From JAGORM01 sp964406795 (GTDB lineage Bacteria; Patescibacteriota; Microgenomatia; Levybacterales; GWA1-39-11): a stretch of DNA of 64,000 nt. A model generated the notes under the pieces. That model searched no databases, was not told the origin of the DNA, and was given only the letters and a program-made list of their open reading frames with translations. A program made the translations under genes and the position numbers. The stretch covers positions 62,001 through 126,000 of the forward strand of contig CAYOTA010000002.1 in assembly GCA_964406795.1 (NCBI GenBank). Reading direction: 5' to 3'. This document shows positions 42,131 through 50,540 of this stretch, piece by piece (position 1 is the stretch's first letter; every line of letters begins with the position of its first letter).

Positions 42131-45100
42131 ATGAAATTATTTAAAAAGGTATTAACTGCGTTTTGCTTAAGCATCCTATGGATTTGTCTCTTTTCTATTT
42201 TCCCCACAAAATCATTTGCTCTTCCCGGAAGCGTTCTTGAAATGGGTTTTTCCGAAGGCAACGGAACAACGGTTTCCGACTCTTCAGGTAGCAATAATAA
42301 TGGGACTATTTCCGGAGCCGTTTGGGAATCAAATGGAAAATTTGGATCCGCTTTGTCGTTTGATGGGTTAAATGACCTGGTCACCATAGCTGACGCAAAC
42401 AGCTTAGACTTAACAAACAATATAACTCTGGAAGCATGGGTAAAACCCACTACAACCTCAAGCAATTACAGAACAATTATCATGAAGGAAAGACCCTCAA
42501 ACGCTACATACACTCTTTACAGCAACAGTAATAATAACCGTCCTATGGGTGAGCATTCAAAGACCAGCGGAGCTGTTGTAGATATAAAAGGAACCACTCA
42601 ACTTCCTGCAAATACTTGGTCTCACATTGCAGTGACTTACAATGGTGCACAATTTAAATTTTTTCTAAATGGTGTGCAAAAAGCATCAAAAAATACAACT
42701 GGAGCTATGTTTGTTTCCAATGGGGCGCTCAGGATTGGGGGAAACTCTATATGGTCAGATGAGTATTTCAGTGGACTGATTGACGAAGTAAGAATATATA
42801 ACCGCGCTCTTACTGCAGCCGAGATTACAACAGACATGAATACTCCGATTACACAAGATACTACAAATCCTACCATATCCATTACCTCCCCTACACAGGG
42901 CGCCACAATTTCAGGAACTCAGATCATTACAGCAAACGCACAAGACAATATTTCTGTTGCAGGTGTTCAGTTTAAAGTAGACGGACAAAATGTAGGAACA
43001 GAAGACACCTCAGCTCCCTATGCGTTTTCTTGGAATACAACTTCTGCTACCAATGCTGACCACATAATCACAGCTGTTGCAAGAGATTCATCACAAAATA
43101 CTACTACTTCATCTCCCATAACTATTACAGTTTCCAATCCCCCTACTTTAACTATTAGTTCTCCTTCCGAAAACCAAAATATAGTGGGAAATAACATAAC
43201 AATTACTTATACAAAATCAGGAGATTTAACTTATGCAAATCATGCTCATTTTGTGCTTGATGGTGGAGCAACCAAGATGGACTTAGATTTTGATGGAACA
43301 TATACTATTTCAAATGTTGCGCCTGGAAATCACACGCTTGTTGGAATGATAGCCAGATCAGATCACAGTGAGATAGAATTGTCAGAAGATACAGTCAGCT
43401 TTACAACCACTGTTCCTGACACTACAAATCCAGTTGTTGATATAATTTCTCCAGAAGAAGGATCAATAGTATCAGGAACAACAACCCTAACAGCAGTTGC
43501 AACAGACAACATAGCTATATCAGGAGTACAATTTAAAGTTAACAATCAAAATGTAGGAGCACAAGATACTACATTTCCTTATCAAGTATCATGGAATTCC
43601 ACAACGGTTTCCAATGGAACATATACCTTAACTGCAATAGCAACAGATACTTCTCAAAACGCTACATCTTCAGCGCAAATTTCTATAACAGTCCAAAATG
43701 CAGACCCAAGAGCCCAAATTGGTCAGTGGAGCGGCATCATGAATTGGCCGCTGGTAGCAGTACATTCTACTTTTTTAAATACTGGTAAAATTCTCGTGTG
43801 GGATGCATGGGAATATAATACAACAACCGCAAAATTGTGGGACTACCAAACCAACACATTTTCGCAAGTTCCTAATAGTTCCCAACTTTTTTGTGCGGCA
43901 CATACAACACTTGCTGATGGTCGTGTACTTGTAACGGGGGGACACAATGGGGGAGAAATTGGTATTAAAGACACAAACATTTTTTCTCCTGAAACGGGAA
44001 ACTGGAATCGTCCACCTGACATGCAGTATGCACGATGGTACCCTTCAAATGTAACGTTAGGAGATGGTCGAGTTGTAGTATTAAGTGGACAAATAACCGG
44101 AGGGACATTTGCCGATATACCAGAACTATACAACCCAATTACTAATACATGGTCCACTCTGAATGTGAATACTTCCAGTATGCGTGATAGTGAATACCCG
44201 CTTACCTTCCTACTTCCGAATGGAAAAATATATACAATTGCGGCAACTCCTGGAAACTCATATACCTTAGATGTTGCAACTCCACAGTGGACTAATGTGG
44301 GTACAATTCCTTCAAAGCTTGGTTCTGCTGCAATGTATCGTCCTGGTAAGATCCTTTACACAGGAGGAGGAGACATTAAAGATTCAGGACAGGCTTCAAG
44401 AAATCAGGCATCAGTAATTGATATGACAGCGGCAACTCCTACATGGAGTACTGTTGCATCAATGGCGTACCCTAGATACCAGCATAATCTCACTATTCTT
44501 GCAGATGGAACTGTCATGGCAATCGGCGGCGCCAGTATTGTTTCACAAACTGCCACAAGTGGCACTTTGCCAACAGAAATTTGGGATCCAACTACACAAT
44601 TATGGTCGACAACTGCTTCAATTGCCCAATCAAGAAACTATCACTCAACCGCAATGCTCCTTCCAGATGGCAGAGTCTTATCAGCCGGAGGAGGAAGACT
44701 TGGGGGAGCGCCAGACAGATTTACAGCACAAATTTATTCACCCCCTTATCTTTTCAAAGGCACAAGGCCAGTTATCAATACAGCACCCACCAACACTGGC
44801 TATGGTGAGCAGATGAGTCTTTTAACATCTGATACCACCAATATTTCTAAAGTGGCATTTGTACCCCTGGCATCCAACACGCACACACTTGACATGAATC
44901 AACGATACGTAGAACTCAACTTTACAAAAACAACAAATCAAATAACTGTTGATAGTCCCACTGATTTTAACATTGCTCCACCTGGTTACTATATGGTTTT
45001 TATTATCAATAATCTCGGAGTGCCGTCTGAAGCAAAAATAGTAAAACTCAACACATTAAATGACACTACATTTCCCACTGCTTCTATTACCTCTCCAACC

Positions 45101-46036
45101 CAAAACGCAACCGTTGTTGGTAGTATCACTATCACTGCTCAGGCAGCTGACAACATTGCAGTAGCACAAACACAATTCACGCTCGATGGTAACAATATAG
45201 GCTCTCCCGACACATCAGTTCCTTATGAATTTACATGGGATACAACTACCTCATCAAATGGCATTCACTTGCTTTCTGTCAAAGCAACAGACACCTTTGG
45301 GAACACAACCACTTCAGACGACGTCTCTGTTACTGTTGATAATCCAGTAGACACCACAGCACCAATCATAACGAATGTCTTGTCAAGCAATATAAGCGGG
45401 ACAACAGCAACAATTAGCTGGACAACGAATGAGAATGCAGATACACAGGTTGAATACGGTACTACAACTGCCTATGGATCAAATACCACCCTCAATCCTG
45501 TTCTTTCCACAACTCATAGTCAAAGTTTATCCGGACTAACCAGCAACACACAGTATCAATACAGAGTAAAAAGTAAAGACGCCAATGGCAATCTTACAAC
45601 CTCTGATAACATGACATTTACAACAACAGGCAACCTCGCCACCATTAATTTTAATGATCACCCCCAAACAGATGTATCGTTGAACGGGATATTTCCAACA
45701 GGTCTTATTAACTGGGGTACAAATCAGTGGTTTATTTCAGGTCCTTGGGGCCAATTTACTACAAAGAGTATTAGCTTTAACAGCGCTTCCCAAACAACTG
45801 CCACATTTAATTTTGTGACCCCAAAAATCTTGTCACAGCTTGATATGTATAATGGAGGAGCAAATGGCACTACCACAATTGCTTGTACTGGAAACACAAC
45901 AAAGTCTGTATCCATAAATGCTTCCCAAATCTTAACAAATATAAGCACCGGGTTTACAACACCTTGCACTACTGTTACTTTCACCTCATCTAACGGATGG
46001 AACACAAACTATGATAATTTTGTAGTAACTGACTAA
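42131..46036 (+). CDS. Secreted multidomain protein with galactose/glyoxal-oxidase (copper radical oxidase) domain
   Basis: 1301 residues. Signal peptide; LamG-like lectin domain (about 35-235); two Ig-like repeats with a different domain between them; a kelch-type oxidase domain (about 540-980) with a DUF1929-like C-terminal part; another Ig-like repeat; an FN3-like repeat; a final beta domain. All cofactor positions of galactose oxidase are present: Cys588 (L-F-C-A-A-H), Tyr637 (R-W-Y-P-S-N), Tyr837-His838 (R-N-Y-H-S) and His918 (N-T-H-T). The position of the stacking Trp290 is Gln, as expected for glyoxal-oxidase-like members. It probably oxidises alcohols or aldehydes outside the cell and makes H2O2. 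A small membrane partner follows after eight bases. Confidence 0.87.
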   Translation: MKLFKKVLTAFCLSILWICLFSIFPTKSFALPGSVLEMGFSEGNGTTVSDSSGSNNNGTISGAVWESNGKFGSALSFDGLNDLVTIADANSLDLTNNITLEAWVKPTTTSSNYRTIIMKERPSNATYTLYSNSNNNRPMGEHSKTSGAVVDIKGTTQLPANTWSHIAVTYNGAQFKFFLNGVQKASKNTTGAMFVSNGALRIGGNSIWSDEYFSGLIDEVRIYNRALTAAEITTDMNTPITQDTTNPTISITSPTQGATISGTQIITANAQDNISVAGVQFKVDGQNVGTEDTSAPYAFSWNTTSATNADHIITAVARDSSQNTTTSSPITITVSNPPTLTISSPSENQNIVGNNITITYTKSGDLTYANHAHFVLDGGATKMDLDFDGTYTISNVAPGNHTLVGMIARSDHSEIELSEDTVSFTTTVPDTTNPVVDIISPEEGSIVSGTTTLTAVATDNIAISGVQFKVNNQNVGAQDTTFPYQVSWNSTTVSNGTYTLTAIATDTSQNATSSAQISITVQNADPRAQIGQWSGIMNWPLVAVHSTFLNTGKILVWDAWEYNTTTAKLWDYQTNTFSQVPNSSQLFCAAHTTLADGRVLVTGGHNGGEIGIKDTNIFSPETGNWNRPPDMQYARWYPSNVTLGDGRVVVLSGQITGGTFADIPELYNPITNTWSTLNVNTSSMRDSEYPLTFLLPNGKIYTIAATPGNSYTLDVATPQWTNVGTIPSKLGSAAMYRPGKILYTGGGDIKDSGQASRNQASVIDMTAATPTWSTVASMAYPRYQHNLTILADGTVMAIGGASIVSQTATSGTLPTEIWDPTTQLWSTTASIAQSRNYHSTAMLLPDGRVLSAGGGRLGGAPDRFTAQIYSPPYLFKGTRPVINTAPTNTGYGEQMSLLTSDTTNISKVAFVPLASNTHTLDMNQRYVELNFTKTTNQITVDSPTDFNIAPPGYYMVFIINNLGVPSEAKIVKLNTLNDTTFPTASITSPTQNATVVGSITITAQAADNIAVAQTQFTLDGNNIGSPDTSVPYEFTWDTTTSSNGIHLLSVKATDTFGNTTTSDDVSVTVDNPVDTTAPIITNVLSSNISGTTATISWTTNENADTQVEYGTTTAYGSNTTLNPVLSTTHSQSLSGLTSNTQYQYRVKSKDANGNLTTSDNMTFTTTGNLATINFNDHPQTDVSLNGIFPTGLINWGTNQWFISGPWGQFTTKSISFNSASQTTATFNFVTPKILSQLDMYNGGANGTTTIACTGNTTKSVSINASQILTNISTGFTTPCTTVTFTSSNGWNTNYDNFVVTD

Positions 46037-46044
46037 GCCTCTAC

Positions 46045-46608
46045 ATGAAACGTTTTTTATTTACCTTATTTCTTTCTACAATTATTGTTCTTTTGAGCGT
46101 TGTGAACGTGCAGGCTCATGAATCTTTTCACTGGATGCAACAAATAAAAAAAGATAGGATGCTTGTTGTGTTTTATAATCAAGAAGAATTTCAAGCTAAC
46201 ATAGAACAGTCTTTTCAAGTAAGGCTGGTGGAACTTTCAAATGGAAAATCAATTCCATTCAAATACGCAGATGTATCATTTGAAACTAATGGGAAAAGAG
46301 CCTATTCATTCAAAAAAAATGCTGATGAAAATAATGATGTAGCATTTTCCTATGCATTTCCCAAAAAAGGAAAGTATGTGATGACTGTAAAACTTTTTGA
46401 CAACTCAAAGCTTGTAACTGAGGCAAAATTCCCCATATTAGTGGGATCAGGTATAAACGCAGACTGGCCAATCATACTCAAAAACTATTGGGCAGAATTT
46501 GCGCTTGTAGGAGGGTTACTGATTTTTGTGTCATATCTTGCGGGCAGAAAAAATATACTTGCTCATACTAAAAAGTTTCTAAAACGAAAAAACTCTCAAT
46601 CTTCTTAA
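46045..46608 (+). CDS. Membrane-anchored extracytoplasmic protein, possible copper partner of the oxidase
   Basis: 187 residues. The signal peptide ends V-Q-A, so the mature protein would begin H-E-S-F-H-W-M, with an N-terminal histidine. A beta-rich domain (Y-A-F-P-K-K-G-K-Y-V-M-T-V-K-L) resembles small copper-handling or HupE/YtkA-like folds. A C-terminal membrane helix and basic tail anchor it. Because it directly follows a copper radical oxidase gene, copper delivery is a reasonable but unproven idea. Confidence 0.7.
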   Translation: MKRFLFTLFLSTIIVLLSVVNVQAHESFHWMQQIKKDRMLVVFYNQEEFQANIEQSFQVRLVELSNGKSIPFKYADVSFETNGKRAYSFKKNADENNDVAFSYAFPKKGKYVMTVKLFDNSKLVTEAKFPILVGSGINADWPIILKNYWAEFALVGGLLIFVSYLAGRKNILAHTKKFLKRKNSQSS

Positions 46609-46649
46609 TTTTAGGATTGTAACAGTTAAGTATTTGCTATAATTACCTA

Positions 46650-46757
46650 GTGAGCAATCAACCGGCATATAGAGAAACTGAGGATTCTGTGGATGATTTT
46701 ATTGCAAGTCTTGGCAGAAGAACTTCGATTAAAACGGACAAAAACCAAGACACATAA
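46650..46757 (+). CDS. Leaderless 35-residue protein
   Basis: GTG start with TATAAT (46638-46643) exactly six bases upstream. The product starts M-S-N-Q-P-A-Y-R-E-T-E-D-S-V-D-D-F and ends in a basic segment; no membrane helix. The promoter geometry is the main evidence that it is real. Confidence 0.5.
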   Translation: MSNQPAYRETEDSVDDFIASLGRRTSIKTDKNQDT

Positions 46758-46770
46758 CTTCGAGATTTTG

Positions 46771-46842
46771 TGAGCGACCAGGGTCTCGAACCCTGAACCT
46801 ATTCCTTAAGAGGGAATTGCTCTACCATTGAGCTAGTCGCCC
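46771..46842 (-). tRNA. tRNA-Lys(CTT)
   Basis: Acceptor GGGCGAC/GTCGCTC, anticodon stem ATTCC/GGAAT with loop CTCTTAA (anticodon CTT), T-loop TTCGAGA. CCA is not encoded. A hairpin TTTTGC/GCAAAA (plus 46850-46864) lies eight bases upstream of its 5' end. Confidence 0.94.
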
Positions 46843-46967
46843 TTCGTAATTTTGCCTTGCAAAAATTTCTCAGGAGCACGTTTTCCTTTCAGTCAAATGT
46901 GTCCCGTATTCTTTTACCGAATATATTTTATCATGAAGCTGGTATTTTTGCAGTATTGAGGGGAAAC

Positions 46968-47279
46968 TTAATTTTTGTGCTGGATTCCCAAGTGGTCTTC
47001 TATGAATTTTACTCTTCTATCAAGTTTTACATCATTCTCATCAAACACACGAATTGCCATATCAAGCGTTTTCTTAAGATATTTTAGGTCTTTTTTTATT
47101 GGCATAAGCTTTTTATCGAGTCTTTGATCAACTATACTCCCAACACGTGTATCTATACTAGCGTTTACTTTTTCCTCAACGATATCACCAACTCTGGAAT
47201 CAATACTTGCGTTTACTTTTTCCTCAACGATATCTCCAACCACATCTTTTATTTGCTCCAAGTCTTGTTTTGTTAACAT
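46968..47279 (-). CDS. Coiled-coil protein with tandem 16-residue repeats
   Basis: 103 residues. Two nearly identical repeats V-G-D-I-V-E-E-K-V-N-A-S-I-D-[ST]-R and a third diverged copy, then a basic coiled coil. The repeats are also nearly identical in DNA, so the duplication is recent. TATATT is exactly six bases before the ATG. The function is unknown. Confidence 0.7.
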   Translation of the reverse strand: MLTKQDLEQIKDVVGDIVEEKVNASIDSRVGDIVEEKVNASIDTRVGSIVDQRLDKKLMPIKKDLKYLKKTLDMAIRVFDENDVKLDRRVKFIEDHLGIQHKN

Positions 47280-47324
47280 AGCTTAAATATACAATAGAAA
47301 GTCCGGGGTGTAAATATATAGTTG

Positions 47325-47397
47325 TGCGCCTGAAGGGACTCGAACCCCCAACCGCCTCGTCCGAAGCGAGGTGCTCTATCCATTAAGCTACAGGCGC
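47325..47397 (-). tRNA. tRNA-Arg(TCG)
   Basis: Acceptor GCGCCTG/CAGGCGC, anticodon stem CCTCG/CGAGG with loop CTTCGGA (anticodon TCG), T-loop TTCGAGT. CCA is not encoded. Confidence 0.95.
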
Positions 47398-47456
47398 ATG
47401 TATCCTGCCTGTATCTTGCGAACTTTGCTCGCGCAAAATTTTTAAGCTACAGGCGC
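47383..47456 (-). repeat. Copy of the tRNA-Arg(TCG) 5' end with hairpin
   Basis: GCGCCTGTAGCTTAA, the first 15 bases of the tRNA (47383-47397), is repeated exactly at 47442-47456, upstream in transcript direction. In the leader the copied GCCTGTA pairs with TACAGGC (47407-47413 with 47448-47454), and an inner stem TTGCG/CGCAA (47416-47436) forms. Confidence 0.82.
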
Positions 47457-47566
47457 TTATGCTAACCACGATCCACAAGGCTTATAGATTTTAACAAATT
47501 GAGATCACGCAAGCAATAAAAGTAAGTTAAAAGACTTATGTACACGTATACTGGTATAATGAACGC

Positions 47567-48544
47567 ATGGCATTGATAGATGATGTAACAATTAGAATTA
47601 AAGCTGGAAATGGTGGTCAGGGCGGGCAATCCTTTTCATCTGGTGTTGCTCCTGACGGAGGAAACGGCGGAGATGGTGGAGATATTTACCTGGAAGGAAG
47701 TACAAATGTAGCAGATCTTTCAGAGTTTAGATTTAAAAAGGATATTCATGCCGCAGACGGCACAAATGGACTAAATAAAAAACTCCATGGAAAAAAAGGC
47801 ACAAGTATAACAATTCTCCTTCCTTTAGGAACTAAAGTTACTGACACAAAGAATCAAAAATCACTAGAAATTACCGAAAAAGGAAAAGCTATTAGAGTTG
47901 CTGAAGGAGGATGGGGAAAAATAGGAAATTATGACGAGCTGAGGGCCATTAGAAGCAGAAGGACAGTAAGCGATGTGGAGCAAAAAGGAATAGAACGAGA
48001 ACTACATCTAGTGTTAAGTCTGATAGCAGATATAGGACTCATAGGGCTCCCAAATGCCGGCAAAAGCTCATTACTCGCGGAACTAACTAGAGCTACACCT
48101 AAAATAGGAAACTACCCGTTTACAACTCTGGAGCCTAATTTAGGGATTATTAAAACAGAGGGTGAGGATAAAACTACAGCACTTGCCATTGCTGACATTC
48201 CGGGACTAGTAGAAGGTGCGTCAACCGGAAAGGGACTGGGGATTCAGTTTTTAAAACATATTCAGAAAACAAAAATTTTATTTCACTGTATAGACGCAAC
48301 TCAAGCAGACTTACTGCAAGTGTATACAACGGTTAGGCAAGAATTTAAGGCATATGACGTAAACTTACTCAACAAGCAAGAAATAATTTTGCTTACAAAA
48401 ATAGACTTACTGGAAAAAGGCCAACTGGAAGAAAAAATTCAGGAACTTAAAAAAACCGGCAAGGAAATAATCCCACTCTCAATTTATGACAAAAAATGTA
48501 TTGAATACCTCAAAAAATTGATATCAAACCTCCAAAAAGATTAA
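47567..48544 (+). CDS. obgE: Obg-family GTPase
   Basis: 325 residues. The N-terminal glycine-rich Obg fold (K-A-G-N-G-G-Q-G-G, G-G-N-G-G-D-G-G-D) is followed by a G domain with G1 G-L-P-N-A-G-K-S-S, G3 D-I-P-G-L-V-E-G and G4 T-K-I-D. The variable C-terminal domain is absent. It acts in late 50S assembly and stress signalling. TATAAT is exactly six bases before the ATG. It overlaps the convergent solute-binding gene by four bases. Confidence 0.95.
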   Translation: MALIDDVTIRIKAGNGGQGGQSFSSGVAPDGGNGGDGGDIYLEGSTNVADLSEFRFKKDIHAADGTNGLNKKLHGKKGTSITILLPLGTKVTDTKNQKSLEITEKGKAIRVAEGGWGKIGNYDELRAIRSRRTVSDVEQKGIERELHLVLSLIADIGLIGLPNAGKSSLLAELTRATPKIGNYPFTTLEPNLGIIKTEGEDKTTALAIADIPGLVEGASTGKGLGIQFLKHIQKTKILFHCIDATQADLLQVYTTVRQEFKAYDVNLLNKQEIILLTKIDLLEKGQLEEKIQELKKTGKEIIPLSIYDKKCIEYLKKLISNLQKD

Positions 48545-49884
48545 TTTTTTCTGACCACAGTATAGTCATACGGGAAGTAAAGAAAGGCGGCTGGGGCATC
48601 ATCTAGTAAGTATTTTTGCAACTCTGCATAAATCTGCACACGGTCGGCAGTATTCATAGTAGTTCTCCCATCTTCCAAAAGCTTATCTATACGTACATTT
48701 TTATAGTACGTTATATTACTTGACTGGTTTGAATGCCAAATAGCATACATATCAGGATCCAGTGGTAATCTCATGGGATACAATAAAACCTGATAGTCAG
48801 GCGGAATATCCTGTGAAGTCACAATAGTACTTTTGATTCCAATCTTTTCCCAAGCGCGTGCTAACTGCTTTGCTGTTTCAAGCAGCTCATTAGTGGTTGT
48901 AATAGTTAATTTTAAATCTTTAGTATTAGTGGACTCTAAAAGTTCTTTTGATAACCCTAAGTCAATTAAGCCTTCATTTGGACTTTTTGTGTAATAAAGA
49001 GAATGTGTGGGCAAAAATGAGTAACTCCTCTCCCCTTCCGGAAATGTGCTAGGCAACGCATAAATTAACGCCTGCCTAATTTTTTTATTAGAAAGTGTAG
49101 GATCAATGGTATTAAAAAACGCTGAAACTAAAACTTTATAGTTAACTTTTCGTGCTACATCTACATTTTTAAAATCTTTAAAATAGGTATCTGCTTTTGA
49201 GTCAGCAGACAAATTATACACTTGATCAATTTCTCCCAATAAAAAGGCTGTTTTTAAGGCTTCTTGTGTGGGGTAAAAATAAATAATTTTCTTGTTCCCG
49301 TTTTTTTTATTTTGAAGTGTTATGGTTTTTAAAAATCCTGCATTTTGTTCTGTTTTAGTAATCTGGAAATCAGATAAACCAAAATTACCTTTCAGTATGG
49401 GCTTACTTACAACTGATAAAAATGGGGAATAGGGAGTAGTTAAATTAAATTCTATAGTTTGTGAATCTTTTATTACTTTTTTAACGTCTTTAAACGTGTA
49501 CGGAATATCTTTTGTGGTAAATTCTTTATTATTGCTAAGTTTAAGACCTTTTTTAATGGTGAATGTAACCGTCTTCCCGTCATTTGTGATTTTATAATCA
49601 GCGGCAGCTACAGGCTTTATTGAGCCATCTCTTTCAACTTTTGTTAATCCGTATGAGACAGTGGACAAAACTTCATCCGGAAGTGTAGATACTGTGTATG
49701 AACCTGAATATCCTATTTTTTGCGTTGTATCTTTAAACAAACTTGAAGTTGCATACGTTACAAACAAAAAAAAACCAAAGAATGCAATTGCCCCAAGAAT
49801 TACCGAAAGGAGAATTGTACGCCTCCATTTTTTTACATATGCTTTAAAAAGCCAAAAGTAATAACGGCGTCTTACGTAAACCAT
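48541..49884 (-). CDS. Peptide/oligopeptide ABC-type solute-binding protein (family 5)
   Basis: 447 residues with an N-terminal membrane anchor (I-L-L-S-V-I-L-G-A-I-A-F-F-G-F-F-L) and the SBP family 5 fold: Y-G-L-T-K-V-E-R-D-G-S, T-F-T-I-K-K-G-L-K, I-R-Q-A-L-I-Y-A-L. It would bind peptides outside the cell. No permease or ATPase gene is adjacent. Last gene of the long minus-strand cluster. Confidence 0.82.
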   Translation of the reverse strand: MVYVRRRYYFWLFKAYVKKWRRTILLSVILGAIAFFGFFLFVTYATSSLFKDTTQKIGYSGSYTVSTLPDEVLSTVSYGLTKVERDGSIKPVAAADYKITNDGKTVTFTIKKGLKLSNNKEFTTKDIPYTFKDVKKVIKDSQTIEFNLTTPYSPFLSVVSKPILKGNFGLSDFQITKTEQNAGFLKTITLQNKKNGNKKIIYFYPTQEALKTAFLLGEIDQVYNLSADSKADTYFKDFKNVDVARKVNYKVLVSAFFNTIDPTLSNKKIRQALIYALPSTFPEGERSYSFLPTHSLYYTKSPNEGLIDLGLSKELLESTNTKDLKLTITTTNELLETAKQLARAWEKIGIKSTIVTSQDIPPDYQVLLYPMRLPLDPDMYAIWHSNQSSNITYYKNVRIDKLLEDGRTTMNTADRVQIYAELQKYLLDDAPAAFLYFPYDYTVVRKN

Positions 49885-49899
49885 AATGTTGCAGAAACT

Positions 49900-50112
49900 T
49901 TAGCTAACTAATGCAATGATAGATATAGCGGCAAAAGAAGCGGCAAAAATAATAGTTGCATAAAAAAGAACTTTTTCCAATCCCTTTTTGGCTCTATATG
50001 ATTCGCCACTTCCGCCAAAAGCCATTCCGCCACTTGATCCTCTGGATTGCAGTATTACAGTAATTACTATAAGTACTGCCAGGATCATTTGAATAATTGT
50101 AAATCCGTTCAT
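49900..50112 (-). CDS. secG: Preprotein translocase subunit SecG
   Basis: 70 residues with two membrane helices and the conserved loop S-S-G-G-M-A-F-G-G-S-G-E-S-Y, then K-G-L-E-K-V-L-F. SecG assists SecYE in protein export. Its start overlaps the holin-family gene's stop by four bases. Confidence 0.9.
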   Translation of the reverse strand: MNGFTIIQMILAVLIVITVILQSRGSSGGMAFGGSGESYRAKKGLEKVLFYATIIFAASFAAISIIALVS

Positions 50113-50513
50113 AGTTCAAATAAATTCATTAAGAATTTGTAGACAAGTTGTATTGTAACAGAAATTATGAGATAAGACAAAATGATATTTAGATGAAAGG
50201 AAGGAATACTGAGGCTGGAGACTGTAATGCCATTAAAAACAAATGGCTGAATTATAAAATTACGGTCAGTTAGCGTCAATAAATACAACACAATAACGGT
50301 TGAAAATATGGAAAAAACACCCAAAGTTAACGCATTAAAGGGAAGTGCTACGATATTTATAATAGGACGCACAAGCACAAACCCCAACACTAACAGTACA
50401 GCGTCATATAAATACTGAGAAATTCCACCTTTAATAACGATTCCTGTAAATAAAGATGACGAAACAAATAACGCAGTTAATAAAATAACATACTGCTGTG
50501 CTAAATAACGCAT
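50109..50513 (-). CDS. Phage holin family 4-like membrane protein
   Basis: 134 residues with four membrane helices; R-P-I-I-N-I-V-A-L-P-F-N-A-L-T-L-G typifies the superfamily IV holin-like (PF04020) proteins. These occur widely outside phages, and no other phage genes are present. It lies between uvrC and secG. Confidence 0.82.
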   Translation of the reverse strand: MRYLAQQYVILLTALFVSSSLFTGIVIKGGISQYLYDAVLLVLGFVLVRPIINIVALPFNALTLGVFSIFSTVIVLYLLTLTDRNFIIQPFVFNGITVSSLSIPSFHLNIILSYLIISVTIQLVYKFLMNLFEL

Positions 50514-50540
50514 GTCTTATGCTATCAAAGATAACAAATT

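Noticed and set aside
50109..50513. Prophage, suggested by the holin-family protein
   Set aside because: Superfamily IV holin-like proteins are common chromosomal membrane proteins, and no other phage gene is nearby.
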